A stretch of DNA of 64,000 bases from Pedobacter sp. Leaf176 (GTDB taxonomy: Bacteria > Bacteroidota > Bacteroidia > Sphingobacteriales > Sphingobacteriaceae): the NCBI RefSeq assembly GCF_001424305.1, contig NZ_LMPD01000003.1, forward strand, positions 757,659-821,658. Direction: 5' to 3'. Positions 45,906 through 56,258 of the stretch are shown piece by piece. The notes below the pieces were generated by a model. It saw nothing but the letters and a program-made list of their open reading frames with translations, ran no database searches and was not told the origin of the DNA. The position numbers and the translations under genes are program-made. Position 1 is the first letter of the stretch. Each line of letters begins with the position of its first letter.

Positions 45906-47057
45906 ATGAAAAATTTGCTCTTAATCATCCTGTTTGTTTTCTTAAACAATTTTATTTTTGCTCAAACACCAGTCGCATTGGATAAAGAAAAACTTTTCGA
46001 TTTATACCAGACACAACATTACGACGAGGCGGCAAAATACCTAAAGAGCATTTATGGCGAAGAGACAACCGATTTTAAAACCCTCAGCCAGATTGGCTAT
46101 TGCTATCTAATGAGCGGAAACAATGTGGAAGCGGAGAAATTTTACTTAAAGGCATATGCTCAGCAAGCTCAAAACCTTCCTGTGCTTTTTAGCCTGGCCG
46201 GCATAAATTCCAAAAGAGGAAATATAGAAAAATCAAAACTATATTACGGCGAAATCGTAAAAATTGACAGCAATAACTTCAGTGTTTACAAGCAACTTGC
46301 CAACTTATATTCATCAGACATAGACTCTATGAAATTGGTTTACCTGTTGAAAGCCAATAGCATTAACCCTACAGAGGGAGACGTGGCCTATGATTTAGCT
46401 GACGTTTACACGACGCTGCAAAAGCGGGAAAAAGCTTATAAAGTACTCAACATTGCAATCGATGCAGATACAGGGAACATCATTCTGCAAAAAGCAATAC
46501 TTCCGGTTGCTAACTTTTTAAAGAAATACAAAGAGGTTATCCTTTCAGGAGAAAAGATATTAAAAGTTGATCAGGATCCGCTGGTGATTAAAGACGTTGC
46601 CAAGGCTCATTATTACACCAAAAATTACGCAAAGGCGGCAAACCTGTTTAAGTTATTGGAGGCAATGGGCCTGCAAAATGAAGCGACGCTCTATTACACT
46701 TCCTTATGCTACCGGGCAATGAAAAATTTCCCGTTGGCTAAGGATTACACAAAGAAAACAATTAATGAAGCCATTTCGCCAAATACAGCTGATTACTACG
46801 CTTTACTTGGATTGCTTTATGAAGAGACAGGCAAGCTGCCTCAGGCTAATGTCGCGTACAAAAAAGGACTCGAATTTAACTCAACGCCAACAATCTACTA
46901 TCGCCTGGCCGTGCTTTACGATACAAAGTACAAGCAGGTAAAGCAAGCAAAAAATTATTACGCGCTGTACTTGAAAAGTAAACCGAATCCTGAAACCGAC
47001 AAAGACGAAATAAAATATGTAAAATCGAGGATGGAACAGTTGAAAATGGCAGACTAA
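45906..47057 (+). CDS. Secreted TPR repeat protein
   Basis: A 383-residue protein with a signal peptide (ending FIFAQ) and about nine TPR helix pairs, for example DLYQTQHYDEAAKYLKSIYG, IGYCYLMSGNNVEAEKFYLKAYAQ, AKAHYYTKNYAKAANLFKLLE and YALLGLLYEETGKLPQANVAYKKGLEF. TPR arrays bind partner proteins; in Bacteroidota many such periplasmic proteins accompany gliding or T9SS parts, but no partner is visible here. Its end overlaps the convergent gene by 4 bp. Confidence 0.88.
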   Translation: MKNLLLIILFVFLNNFIFAQTPVALDKEKLFDLYQTQHYDEAAKYLKSIYGEETTDFKTLSQIGYCYLMSGNNVEAEKFYLKAYAQQAQNLPVLFSLAGINSKRGNIEKSKLYYGEIVKIDSNNFSVYKQLANLYSSDIDSMKLVYLLKANSINPTEGDVAYDLADVYTTLQKREKAYKVLNIAIDADTGNIILQKAILPVANFLKKYKEVILSGEKILKVDQDPLVIKDVAKAHYYTKNYAKAANLFKLLEAMGLQNEATLYYTSLCYRAMKNFPLAKDYTKKTINEAISPNTADYYALLGLLYEETGKLPQANVAYKKGLEFNSTPTIYYRLAVLYDTKYKQVKQAKNYYALYLKSKPNPETDKDEIKYVKSRMEQLKMAD

Positions 47058-47515
47058 ACCAAATCTTCGAAAACCGGTTTTACATTATCCCAGAATTCGT
47101 CAAGTGCAATTATGCGGGGCTTGAAAAAGGAGATCAGTTCAGGCCAGTGTTGCTGGTTATAAATGTTCACTTTTTCCAGTGTAATGGCGATCTGGCTTAT
47201 GGTCTTGCCGTATTCATCTGTTGTATCCTGTAGCCAGTCCCATTCTTCGTTAACCGTATTCCGGAACATCAATTTAAATTCTTCAAACTGGTTGAAAACA
47301 AGTTCACGAATTCCCGCATCGGGATGTGACAGCTGAATGGAAATTGTGGCCTTTCTGGTGTCCACATCCATTTTAAAGAAGATGTTTTTAACGCCTGTTT
47401 TGTAATTTATCCAGTTAACAGGATAGCCACTTACAGAAGGAACTGGCTTCATGTATTGACCAAAACTTATCCAGAACTGTTGCCTAAGGCGTGCGGCTTC
47501 ATCTTTACTATACAA
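47054..47515 (-). CDS. DUF4268 domain protein
   Basis: A 153-residue protein of the DUF4268 family: YSKDEAARLRQQFWISFGQYM, NWINYKTGVKNIFFKMDVDTRKATISIQL, EEWDWLQD and ISFFKPRIIALDEFWDNVKPVFEDL. The fold is nuclease-like in some longer proteins, but here only the C-terminal-type domain exists and no role is known. Its TAG stop (47054-47056) overlaps the TAA of the convergent TPR gene. The short gap upstream holds a doubled TTTACGATTTTAGA word. Confidence 0.85.
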   Translation of the reverse strand: MYSKDEAARLRQQFWISFGQYMKPVPSVSGYPVNWINYKTGVKNIFFKMDVDTRKATISIQLSHPDAGIRELVFNQFEEFKLMFRNTVNEEWDWLQDTTDEYGKTISQIAITLEKVNIYNQQHWPELISFFKPRIIALDEFWDNVKPVFEDLV

Positions 47516-47590
47516 TTAATTTACGATTTTAGATTTACGATTTTAGATTTGTGAAAATTTGAAAAACTTATATTTAATTAAGTTAGATGA

Positions 47591-48175
47591 CTATTTCCCC
47601 ATCAAACGGGCAACATATTTACCGATAATATCGAACTCAAGATTTACGGTATCGCCTACCTGAACTTCCTGTAGATTGGTGTGTTCGAAAGTATAAGGAA
47701 TGATAAAAACGGAAAACTCATCAGCTGCTGAATTTACAACCGTGAGGCTGATTCCATTTACGCAGGCGGAGCCTTTTTCTACTGTTACATTGCCCAAAGA
47801 AGCATCGTATTTAAAGCGGTATTCCCAGCTGCCGTCAAGTTCTTCCCGTTTAACGCAAACGGCAGTCTGGTCTATATGGCCCTGAACGATATGTCCATCT
47901 AAACGGGCGTTCATTTGCATACAGCGTTCCAAGTTGACTTTACTTCCAACCTTTAAGTTTCCTAAACTGGTTTTGCGAAGCGTTTCATCTATCGCCGTAA
48001 CTGTATGGGTGTCATTATTTAGTGCGACCACCGTTAGGCAAACACCATTGTGTGCAACGCTCTGATCTATTTTTAACTCATGACTTATTGCCGAGGCAAT
48101 GGTAAAATGAATGTTTGTATGCTCAGTTTTAATGGCGGTAATTTCGCCAAGGGTTTCAATTATTCCGGTAAACAT
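47591..48175 (-). CDS. ribE: Riboflavin synthase, alpha subunit
   Basis: A 194-residue enzyme for the last step of riboflavin synthesis (two lumazines to riboflavin plus a pyrimidine). Two lumazine-binding halves are clear: MFTGIIETLGEI, QSVAHNGVCLTVV, NARLDGHIVQGHID; then GSACVNGISLTVV, IPYTFEHTNLQ, FDIIGKYVARL. It is 9 bp behind accC on the same strand. No FMN riboswitch-like leader is visible, as expected if it is read from the accC promoter. Confidence 0.96.
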   Translation of the reverse strand: MFTGIIETLGEITAIKTEHTNIHFTIASAISHELKIDQSVAHNGVCLTVVALNNDTHTVTAIDETLRKTSLGNLKVGSKVNLERCMQMNARLDGHIVQGHIDQTAVCVKREELDGSWEYRFKYDASLGNVTVEKGSACVNGISLTVVNSAADEFSVFIIPYTFEHTNLQEVQVGDTVNLEFDIIGKYVARLMGK

Positions 48176-48184
48176 GTTATTTTA

Positions 48185-49699
48185 TTAATGTCTTAATCTG
48201 TTTTTTCGCCAGTCAGAACTACTTTTTGATGTAGTGCTTCCAACAGCAAACTGTTTCTGTTGCTGAAAAATCCTTGTGGCAATTATTGCAGCAATCAAAG
48301 CCTCATCCTCATTTTCCGCTTTAAGACTTTCTGAATTGAAATATTTACCCACGAAATGGGTATCAAATTTACCTGTTCTGAAAGCCTCATGCTGCATTAC
48401 AAATTTACCAAAACCTAAAGTGGTTTCTATCCCGGTAATCTCATATTCTTCGATTGCCCGAATCATTCTTTCAATGGCCTCTCCCCTGTCTTTACCATAA
48501 GTAACGAGTTTTGCAATCATCGGGTCGTAATAAATCGGGATTTCCATACCTTGTTCGAAGCCATCATCTACCCTTACCCCATTGCCTTTGGGTGTTTTAT
48601 AAGTTTGTAAAGTACCAATATCCGGGAGGAAACTATTGGCAGGATCTTCCGCATAAACCCTTAGCTCGATGGCGTGACCGCTAATTTTTAAGTCTTCCTG
48701 GCTAAAACTTAACTTTTCTCCGGATGCAATTTTAATTTGTTCTTTTACCAGATCGATTCCGGTTATCAGCTCTGTAACAGGGTGTTCTACCTGCAATCTG
48801 GTATTCATTTCCAGGAAGAAAAAATCAAGATTTTCATCGAGGATAAATTCTACGGTACCAGCACCGGTATAATTTACTGAACGGGCTACATCAACAGCAC
48901 ATTTGCCCATCTTTTGCCTGATTTCTTCCGTGAGAACGGCTGAAGGCGCTTCCTCAACAACTTTTTGGTGCCTGCGCTGCACCGAACATTCGCGTTCGAA
49001 CAAGTGCACAATATGGCCATGCGTATCGCCCAAAACCTGGATTTCGATGTGTCTTGGAGAGCTTACATAACGTTCGATGAAAACGGCACCATCTCCAAAT
49101 GCAGATGTTGCTTCACTCACCGCTAATTGCATCTGTTCTTCAAAATCGTCTGCTTTCTCGACGATGCGCATCCCTTTACCGCCGCCGCCCGCAGCCGCTT
49201 TTATTAATATTGGAAATCCAACTTCAACCGCCCGCTGTTTAGCCGCAGCCACATCATCAATGGCTTCGTCGGTTCCCGGAACCATCGGAATATTGTATTT
49301 TAAAGCCGCAGCCTTGGCTGAAAGTTTATTGCCCATGGTTTCCATGGCTTCGGGCGATGGACCAATAAGAATTAATCCCGCATCGGCCACCATTTTGGCG
49401 AAGCCTGCATTTTCCGAAAGAAAACCATAACCCGGATGAATCGCCTGGGCGCCGGTTTGTTTACAGGCGTCGATTATCTTTTCTCCCCGTAGATAACTCT
49501 CGCTGGATGGTGGTGGCCCAATACAAATGGCCTCGTCGGCATAGCGCACATGCAAGGCATTGCGATCGGCTTCAGAGAAAACAGCAACCGTTTTTATGCC
49601 CATTTCTTTTGCTGAACGCATAATACGTAATGCAATTTCCCCACGGTTCGCAATTAAGAGTTTGGAGATTGGGGTTTGGAGTTTGGCGTTTTCGGGCAT
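48185..49699 (-). CDS. accC: Biotin carboxylase subunit of acetyl-/propionyl-CoA carboxylase
   Basis: A 504-residue ATP-grasp enzyme that carboxylates biotin on a carrier protein. Motifs: KLLIANRGEIALRIMRSAKEMGI at the start, HPGYGFLSENAGFA, KAAAGGGGKGMR (ATP loop), ERECSVQRRHQKVVEEAP, EFILDENLDFFFLEMNTRLQVEHPVTE. The last ~50 residues are Ser/Lys-rich and extend a little past E. coli AccC (449). No biotin carrier or carboxyltransferase gene lies nearby. Operon with ribE. Confidence 0.94.
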   Translation of the reverse strand: MPENAKLQTPISKLLIANRGEIALRIMRSAKEMGIKTVAVFSEADRNALHVRYADEAICIGPPPSSESYLRGEKIIDACKQTGAQAIHPGYGFLSENAGFAKMVADAGLILIGPSPEAMETMGNKLSAKAAALKYNIPMVPGTDEAIDDVAAAKQRAVEVGFPILIKAAAGGGGKGMRIVEKADDFEEQMQLAVSEATSAFGDGAVFIERYVSSPRHIEIQVLGDTHGHIVHLFERECSVQRRHQKVVEEAPSAVLTEEIRQKMGKCAVDVARSVNYTGAGTVEFILDENLDFFFLEMNTRLQVEHPVTELITGIDLVKEQIKIASGEKLSFSQEDLKISGHAIELRVYAEDPANSFLPDIGTLQTYKTPKGNGVRVDDGFEQGMEIPIYYDPMIAKLVTYGKDRGEAIERMIRAIEEYEITGIETTLGFGKFVMQHEAFRTGKFDTHFVGKYFNSESLKAENEDEALIAAIIATRIFQQQKQFAVGSTTSKSSSDWRKNRLRH

Positions 49700-49799
49700 T
49701 TTGGTTAGAATTGTGTATGTGCAGATTGTAAATAAAGACCTGACTATTGACCATGAACTATAAAACTATTGAATCGGACTCCCCGATTTGGACCTCCGA

Positions 49800-50825
49800 C
49801 TAATACAAATGTAGTATTATTTCAATGGCTTCATCAATCATTGAAGGTGTCAAATCCAGGTGCGTAACCAGCCTGACGGTACTCGTACTGGTGGTATTGC
49901 AAAGCAATCCTTTTTCCTTAAACCGGCTTACGATTTCGTTCGCTTTTCCGGCTTCAACTTCAAAAATAACGATATTGGTTTCTACTGGCATTACCGATTT
50001 AACATAACTTGTGCTCGATAAAGCGATGGCCAAATCCTTTGCATGCTGATGGTCGTCCTTTAAGCGGTCGACATGGTTATCCAAAGCATAAATTCCGGCA
50101 GCAGCCAAAAAACCAGCCTGCCTCATGCCCCCGCCAAATGCTTTTCTAATTTTACGTGCCTTGTGGATGGTCGCCTTGCTGCCCAATAAAACCGAACCTA
50201 CCGGGGCGCCAAGTCCTTTTGACAGACAAACCGATATGCCATCGAAATATTTCCCATAGTCGTGTGCTTTATCGCCGGTTGCATTCAGAGCATTAAAAAT
50301 GCGGGCACCATCCAGGTGCAGCTTCAAGCCTTTAATATTGCATAAATGGTGTATTGGTGCAATGTCTGATAGTTTATAGCAACTTCCCCCGCCTTTATTA
50401 ACGGTGTTTTCCAAAACAACAAGGCTTGAGTTTGGATAGTGAATATTGTCTTCATTAATTTCAGGCTCGATTAATTCTGGCGTTAGAATGCCTCTTTCAC
50501 CATGTAAAAGCCTCACCGATGCTGCAGAGTGAAAGGCGATTCCACCAATTTCGTAACGGTATACGTGTGCGGTCTGGTCGCAAATCACCTCATCCATTGG
50601 TTGGGTAAAGCATTTAATCGCAATCTGGTTGGTCATGGTTCCCGAAGGACAAAACAGACCGGCTTCCATGTTAAACATTGCGGCGAGTTTGTTCTCCAGT
50701 TCATCTACCGTTTCATCTTCTCCAAAAACGTCGTCCCCAACTTTTGCGCTCATCATTGCATCCAGCATTCCGGGAGTTGGCTTCGTTACTGTATCACTTC
50801 TGAAGTCTAAAATTTTGTTCATCAT
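49800..50825 (-). CDS. ltaE: Low-specificity L-threonine aldolase
   Basis: A 341-residue PLP enzyme that splits L-threonine or allo-threonine to glycine and acetaldehyde. Motifs: DFRSDTVTKPTPGMLDAMMSAKVGDDVFGEDETVDELE, PSGTMTNQIAIK, LHLDGARIFNA and SVCLSKGLGAPVGSVLLG with the PLP-binding Lys. The start codon is ATG ATG; either may be used. It stands alone. The divergent promoter region carries one of three GTGTA-N5-TACAC palindromes. Confidence 0.95.
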   Translation of the reverse strand: MMNKILDFRSDTVTKPTPGMLDAMMSAKVGDDVFGEDETVDELENKLAAMFNMEAGLFCPSGTMTNQIAIKCFTQPMDEVICDQTAHVYRYEIGGIAFHSAASVRLLHGERGILTPELIEPEINEDNIHYPNSSLVVLENTVNKGGGSCYKLSDIAPIHHLCNIKGLKLHLDGARIFNALNATGDKAHDYGKYFDGISVCLSKGLGAPVGSVLLGSKATIHKARKIRKAFGGGMRQAGFLAAAGIYALDNHVDRLKDDHQHAKDLAIALSSTSYVKSVMPVETNIVIFEVEAGKANEIVSRFKEKGLLCNTTSTSTVRLVTHLDLTPSMIDEAIEIILHLY

Positions 50826-50923
50826 CCTGATAAAAAATTGTAAAATATTTCTGACGTTAAAAAATAAGACCTATGTCTTATCTGGTATAATTTTAAGGTT
50901 TTAGGCCGGTTAAACCACTTATA

Positions 50924-50942
50924 TAGTGTATTTTTTACACAC
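50924..50942. promoter_or_regulatory. NrtR-type operator 1 (GTGTA-N5-TACAC)
   Basis: TAGTGTA-TTTTT-TACACAC, core GTGTA 50926-50930 and TACAC 50936-50940. It lies ~105 bp before the sugar-kinase start and ~100 bp before ltaE. The same core and spacing recur at 52843 and 56259. Confidence 0.65.
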
Positions 50943-51045
50943 TTAATTTTCAACAACAACAAATTGTTAAAAAATTATTAAAAAAAAAGATACAAAATAT
51001 AAGAGTTTTTATACTTTTATCGTGCTAAAACCAAAAATAAATAAA

Positions 51046-51906
51046 ATGATAGTAATTGCAGACGGCGGATCGACCAAAACAAATTGGTGTCTGATTAACG
51101 AGGCCGGCAGAAAAATTTACTTTAACACAGAAGGGTACAATCCTTATTTTTCAAAAGGAGAATATATTGTACAATCTTTAAATGAAAATCTTCCGGACCA
51201 CTTAGAAAAAGAAAAACTGACTGCAGTTTACTACTATGGTGCAGGGTGTTCAACTCCCGGCAATGTAAAAATTGTTGCAGACGCCATGCAACAGGTTTTC
51301 GCGAATGCATCGATTTTTGTTGGTCATGATTTACTTGCTTCCTGCAGGGCGCTTTTAGGCAATGAGCCTGGTTTCGCTGCTATTTTAGGCACAGGAACAA
51401 ATTCATGCCTTTACGATGGAACAGAAATTACTTTGAATATCGATTCATTGGGTTACTTTTTAGGCGATGAAGGTAGCGGTTCTTATATTGGAAAACGCAT
51501 ATTGAGCGATTACATGAAAGGCTATATGCCGAAAGGTTTGAGAGAAGCATTCTATGATAATTATGCTTTAACAAATGAGGATATTTTTGACAACATTTAC
51601 AATAAGCCGCTACCAAACCGCTTTTGCGCTAGCTTCAGTAAATTTTTGTACGATTTTAAAGATAGTTACGAAGACTATACTTACAAAACCATTGATTATG
51701 CTTTCACTGCATTTTTCGAAGCACTGGTTATACATTACCCAAATTACAAGGACCACAAATTAAATTGTGTTGGGTCTGTTGGCTATAGCTTCCGCGATAT
51801 TTTAAGCATTGTTGCCGACCGCTACGAGATGGGTGTTGGTAAAATCATCCGTTCACCTATAGATGATTTGGTTCATTACCATTTAGAGCTGGCACCGAAA
51901 GGTTAA
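51046..51906 (+). CDS. BadF/BadG-type sugar kinase (N-acetylglucosamine kinase-like)
   Basis: A 286-residue ASKHA kinase, start at ATG 51046 (a GTG at 51022 is also possible). The phosphate-1 loop ADGGSTKTNW has all key residues (Asp 6, Gly 7-8, Thr 10, Thr 12), followed by GAGCSTPGN, VGHDLLASCRALLG (catalytic Asp), AAILGTGTNSCLYDG and LGDEGSGSYIGKR. The branch phosphorylates amino sugars with ATP. It shares an operator with pfkA/gap, so it likely feeds sugar phosphate into glycolysis. Confidence 0.88.
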   Translation: MIVIADGGSTKTNWCLINEAGRKIYFNTEGYNPYFSKGEYIVQSLNENLPDHLEKEKLTAVYYYGAGCSTPGNVKIVADAMQQVFANASIFVGHDLLASCRALLGNEPGFAAILGTGTNSCLYDGTEITLNIDSLGYFLGDEGSGSYIGKRILSDYMKGYMPKGLREAFYDNYALTNEDIFDNIYNKPLPNRFCASFSKFLYDFKDSYEDYTYKTIDYAFTAFFEALVIHYPNYKDHKLNCVGSVGYSFRDILSIVADRYEMGVGKIIRSPIDDLVHYHLELAPKG

Positions 51907-51947
51907 TTGGTCATTGGTTCATTGGTCATTAGTTCATCAGTATAAGC

Positions 51948-51984
51948 AAAAGCCCGGTTTGAAAATCAAACCGGGCTTTTTATT
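51948..51984 (+). terminator. Strong rho-independent terminator
   Basis: AAAAGCCCGGTTTGA (51948-51962) pairs perfectly with TCAAACCGGGCTTTT (51966-51980), then T-rich sequence. It ends the kinase gene. Confidence 0.92.
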
Positions 51985-52002
51985 TATAAATGCTACCAAT
52001 CT

Positions 52003-52079
52003 TGATACTTAATACTTGCTACACGATACTTGCTACTTGCTACTTGCTACTTGATACCTGATACTTTGCTACTTTATAC
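52003..52079. repeat. Short tandem repeat, ACTTGCT and TGATACTT words
   Basis: Seven or more copies of a heptamer-like word (CTTGCTA, CTTGATA variants) fill the gap up to the stop codon of the NrtR-like gene. Likely a slippage-prone simple repeat; no function seen. Confidence 0.7.
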
Positions 52080-52769
52080 CTAAAAAGATATCTCCTTACC
52101 GAATAATTTAGCGTATTTCCTCTTATCGAACCTATATAAAGTTGCAGCTCTATAGGAAACGCCTTTTTGCTTTTCATCAAGCTCTTTCAATACACCGAAA
52201 CTTACAATCTTCTTTCTAAAATTTCTTTTATCCAGTTTTTTCCCAAGCACCAGTTCATAAACATGTTGCAATTGAGTTAGTGTAAATTTCTCTGGCAGGA
52301 GTTCAAAAGCAATCGGCTGGTGTTTAATACGGCGTTTTATTTTTTCTAATCCCTTATCATAAATTTTCTGGTGATCGAAGGCCAGCTTCGGCAAAGCTGT
52401 AATCGGCAACCAGTTGGCCTGTTTCGCATAGGTACTTATCGGACGCAAATCTTTATCGCCTCCTAAACGGATCAGTGCATAATAAGCAAGGGTGATAACA
52501 CGTCCCTGAGGGTGCCTTCCGGGGTCGCCAAAAGCATAATATTGCTCCATATAAATACCGCGCAAACCCGTTAATTCATATAAAATCCGGGCGGCAGATT
52601 GATCCAGACTCTCGTCGGCACCAACGATGTTACCGGGTAATGCCCACCAATCTTTAAATGGTTCTTCGTTCCGTTCGATAAGCAGGATTTTCAATTCCTT
52701 GCCATCAAATCCAAACAAGACACAGTCAATCGAGAAAACGGAATCTAAATGAGGTAAAATTTGTTCCAA
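52080..52769 (-). CDS. NrtR-like regulator (Nudix domain plus winged helix)
   Basis: A 229-residue protein. Residues ~12-145 are a Nudix domain (SIDCVLFGFDGKELKILLIERNEEPFKDWWALPGNIV) whose catalytic box is degenerate: the REUxEE core reads RILYEL, lacking two of the metal-binding Glu, so it is likely a sensor, not a hydrolase. Residues ~160-229 form a winged helix (TQLQHVYELVLGKKLDKRNFRKKI). This is the NrtR/AraR family, which senses NAD or sugar metabolites. It is divergent from pfkA with an operator in between. Confidence 0.9.
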   Translation of the reverse strand: MEQILPHLDSVFSIDCVLFGFDGKELKILLIERNEEPFKDWWALPGNIVGADESLDQSAARILYELTGLRGIYMEQYYAFGDPGRHPQGRVITLAYYALIRLGGDKDLRPISTYAKQANWLPITALPKLAFDHQKIYDKGLEKIKRRIKHQPIAFELLPEKFTLTQLQHVYELVLGKKLDKRNFRKKIVSFGVLKELDEKQKGVSYRAATLYRFDKRKYAKLFGKEISF

Positions 52770-52842
52770 TGTAAAATTTAGTTAATTTAAGCGTTAAAGG
52801 TATGACTTTCAATATTAAGTAAAAAAAATAAAATAAATTACT

Positions 52843-52869
52843 TAGTGTAGAAAATACACACTATATTCG
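52843..52869. promoter_or_regulatory. NrtR-type operator 2 and pfkA -7 box
   Basis: TAGTGTA-GAAAA-TACACAC (52843-52861), directly followed by TATATTCG (52862-52869), a -7-like box 10 bp before the pfkA start. Binding here would cover the -33 region and repress the pfkA operon and, on the other strand, the regulator's own gene. Confidence 0.7.
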
Positions 52870-52879
52870 TATAACAAAG

Positions 52880-53866
52880 ATGAAACCAAATATCAAAAAT
52901 ATAGCGGTACTTACTTCCGGGGGCGATGCACCGGGAATGAACGCTGCGATTAGAGCAGTTATCCGCACAGGAATCTACCATGGCATCAACATGTTTGGTG
53001 TGATGCAGGGTTACCAGGGTTTAATCACCAATAACATTAAACCAATGGATGCCCGCTCAGTAAGTAATATTTTACATTTAGGCGGTACGATATTAAAAAC
53101 AGCCCGTTGTCTTGAGTTTAAAACAGACGAGGGACAGGAAATTGCTTACCAGAATTTAAAATTAAACGACATCGACGGATTAGTGGTAATTGGAGGTGAC
53201 GGTACTTTTACTGGCGCCAAGCGTTTTGGTGAAAAATATGGCGTTAAGGTAATCGGTATTCCGGGAACAATCGATAACGATTTAGGTGGCTCTGACTTTA
53301 CATTGGGTTATGATACAGCAATTAATACGGTAATTGAAGCGATTGATAAAATAAGGGATACAGCCGATGCGCACGACAGGTTATTTTTCATTGAAGTAAT
53401 GGGACGTGATTCTGGTTGTATCGCATTGAGAAGCTCTATTGCCAGCGGTGCTGAGGCTGTTTTATTGCCTGAAATCGAAACCAGTGTTGATGAACTGATT
53501 GAGAAACTGACCTTGGGTGCAGCGACCAAAAAGTCGTCTAGTATCGTTATAGTTGCCGAAGGGCATAAACAAGGGGGCGCTTATGATATCGCCCGCAAGG
53601 TTAAAGAAACTTTCGATCATTACGACACCAAAGTAACGATTTTGGGTCACCTTCAAAGAGGTGGTAGCCCCAGTAGTTTTGACCGAATTTTAGGCAGCCG
53701 CCTGGGTTATGCAGCTGTTAATGCGCTGATTGCCGGGGAAAGTGCTCAAATGGTAGGTTTGAGAGGAAATGATATAAAGTTAACCAGCATTGAAGAAGCA
53801 TTATCCGATCATTCTTATAAACTTGAGAACGATTTGATGGAAATGACAGATGTATTATCCATATAA
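52880..53866 (+). CDS. pfkA: ATP-dependent 6-phosphofructokinase
   Basis: A 328-residue glycolytic enzyme. Motifs: VLTSGGDAPGMNAAIRAVIR, GGDGTFTGAKRFGEKYGVKVIGIPGTIDNDLGGSDFTLG (ATP and active site, Asp of TIDND), EVMGRDSGCIAL (F6P loop) and LGHLQRGGSPSSFDR. The Gly in GGDGTF indicates ATP rather than PPi use. First gene of an operon with a kinase paralogue (6 bp gap) and gap. Confidence 0.97.
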   Translation: MKPNIKNIAVLTSGGDAPGMNAAIRAVIRTGIYHGINMFGVMQGYQGLITNNIKPMDARSVSNILHLGGTILKTARCLEFKTDEGQEIAYQNLKLNDIDGLVVIGGDGTFTGAKRFGEKYGVKVIGIPGTIDNDLGGSDFTLGYDTAINTVIEAIDKIRDTADAHDRLFFIEVMGRDSGCIALRSSIASGAEAVLLPEIETSVDELIEKLTLGAATKKSSSIVIVAEGHKQGGAYDIARKVKETFDHYDTKVTILGHLQRGGSPSSFDRILGSRLGYAAVNALIAGESAQMVGLRGNDIKLTSIEEALSDHSYKLENDLMEMTDVLSI

Positions 53867-53872
53867 TTTAAA

Positions 53873-54715
53873 ATGATAGCAGTTGTTTATAGTGGCTCGA
53901 GAACAGCGTTTTGGAAACTTACTCAAAATGGACAGGTTATTGCGCACTGTAACACTACTGGAATAAATCCTTATTTCGTAGATTCTAAAACAATTCTTCA
54001 AATTTTAAATAAAAAGGTAATTTTGATAAATAATGCGGAGCGCATTAAGAAAATTTATTTTTTTGCAGCAGGTGCATCATCGGTAGAAAGAAAAGAAGAG
54101 CTTGCTAAAACCTTATCCTCTTTTTTCCGATACAGTAAGGTCATCGTAGAAAATGATTTATTTGGTGCAGCTCAGGCCGCTTGTTTTGAAAAATCGGGCA
54201 TTGTCGCCATGTTGGGCAGCGGTTCAAATTGTGCCTACTTTGACGGTAAAAAGCCTTTGGAAAATAACTTTGGTTTGGGTTATATTTTAGGGGATGAGGG
54301 TTCTGCAAATTACCTTGGAAAAATGTTATTAAAAAGCTACTTAAATAAAAGATTGCCTAAGGAGCTTGAAACAAAATTTACAAGGGCCTATAACTTGGAC
54401 AGAGCTCAGATTTTTGAAAAAGTTTACAACAAACCGCAGGCAAATATTTTTTTAAGTTCTTTTTTCGATTTCTTCATTCAAAATAACAAACACGGATACA
54501 TCATCAGGATGATTGATGAAGGATTTGAAAAACACTTCCAAACCTATATTTTACCAATGGTAGAAAAATATCCGGAAGAGGATTTGCATTTTGTAGGCAC
54601 GGTTGCAGCAGAATTTGAGGACCGGTTAATCCATACGGCGGAAAAATATAATCTAACGATAAAAAGCATTATAAAAGAACCTATACTTAATTTATTAAAA
54701 CATTACATTAATTAA
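53873..54715 (+). CDS. BadF/BadG-family kinase paralogue, probably inactive
   Basis: A 280-residue relative of the kinase at 51046, with matching blocks throughout (GINPYF, FFAAGAS, VENDLFGAAQAACF, LGDEGSANYLGK, VYNKPQAN). The phosphate-1 loop, however, reads YSGSRTAFW: Asp 6 is Tyr, Gly 7 is Ser, Thr 10 is Arg and Thr 12 is Ala. The catalytic Asp of VENDL remains. A kinase without that first Asp would hardly bind Mg-ATP, so a regulatory or sugar-sensing role is likely. It sits between pfkA and gap with 6- and 9-bp gaps. Confidence 0.82.
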   Translation: MIAVVYSGSRTAFWKLTQNGQVIAHCNTTGINPYFVDSKTILQILNKKVILINNAERIKKIYFFAAGASSVERKEELAKTLSSFFRYSKVIVENDLFGAAQAACFEKSGIVAMLGSGSNCAYFDGKKPLENNFGLGYILGDEGSANYLGKMLLKSYLNKRLPKELETKFTRAYNLDRAQIFEKVYNKPQANIFLSSFFDFFIQNNKHGYIIRMIDEGFEKHFQTYILPMVEKYPEEDLHFVGTVAAEFEDRLIHTAEKYNLTIKSIIKEPILNLLKHYIN

Positions 54716-55723
<1,008 letters not shown>

Positions 55724-55747
55724 TCTAAAATCATCATATTGATTATT

Positions 55748-55776
55748 AAAAGGTTCCATTTATTGGAACCTTTTTT
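55748..55776 (+). terminator. Rho-independent terminator of the pfkA-gap operon
   Basis: AAAAGGTTCC (55748-55757) pairs with GGAACCTTTT (55765-55774), then TT. Confidence 0.9.
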
Positions 55777-55784
55777 GCGTTACC

Positions 55785-55955
55785 GCCATTCTCGCGCAGG
55801 CGGGAACCACGATTGCTCAGCGAAGCTAATCTTAAAGCGCTTTGCCATCACATTAGGATTCGTAATTAAATTGGAAACGACAACGTATCAAAATAACTTA
55901 ATTAGTGAACCAAAATAAGTTTTTCGTTCCCGTCATTCTCGCGCAGGCGGGAATC
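55785..55955. repeat. Two REP-like palindromes with flanking dispersed repeat
   Basis: TTCTCGCGCAGGCGGGAA occurs at ~55790-55807 and ~55938-55955. The stretch 55785-55863 is the inverted copy of 26633-26716. The remaining sequence to 56250 is AT-rich, without a gene. Confidence 0.75.
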
Positions 55956-56258
55956 TTAATCCGCTATTTAATAATAAGCAAAAAATTTAACATCATTTAA
56001 CTTTTTTAGTGAAACATATTGCAACTATTTTCGTTTAAATCAGCAGCAGAACAAAATATCCGAATTTTAGGCAGCTAATTTTTATCTAAATAAAAAACGA
56101 GATAACAATTAGGATATATTCGACTATAAATTGCAAAGATTATACAATATCTGAATGGATTTTCTGCCTATGTTTGGAATGTTATCTTTTTTTTTATCAA
56201 AATCTCCTGAAAAAAGATTGTAATTAAAAAATGACAAAAAAAATACTTAAAAATATGT

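Noticed and set aside
48176..48184. FMN riboswitch before ribE
   Set aside because: Only nine bases separate ribE from accC, leaving no room for the aptamer.
52003..52079. Short repeat tract as a CRISPR or iteron array
   Set aside because: Simple seven-base words without spacers; better explained by slippage.
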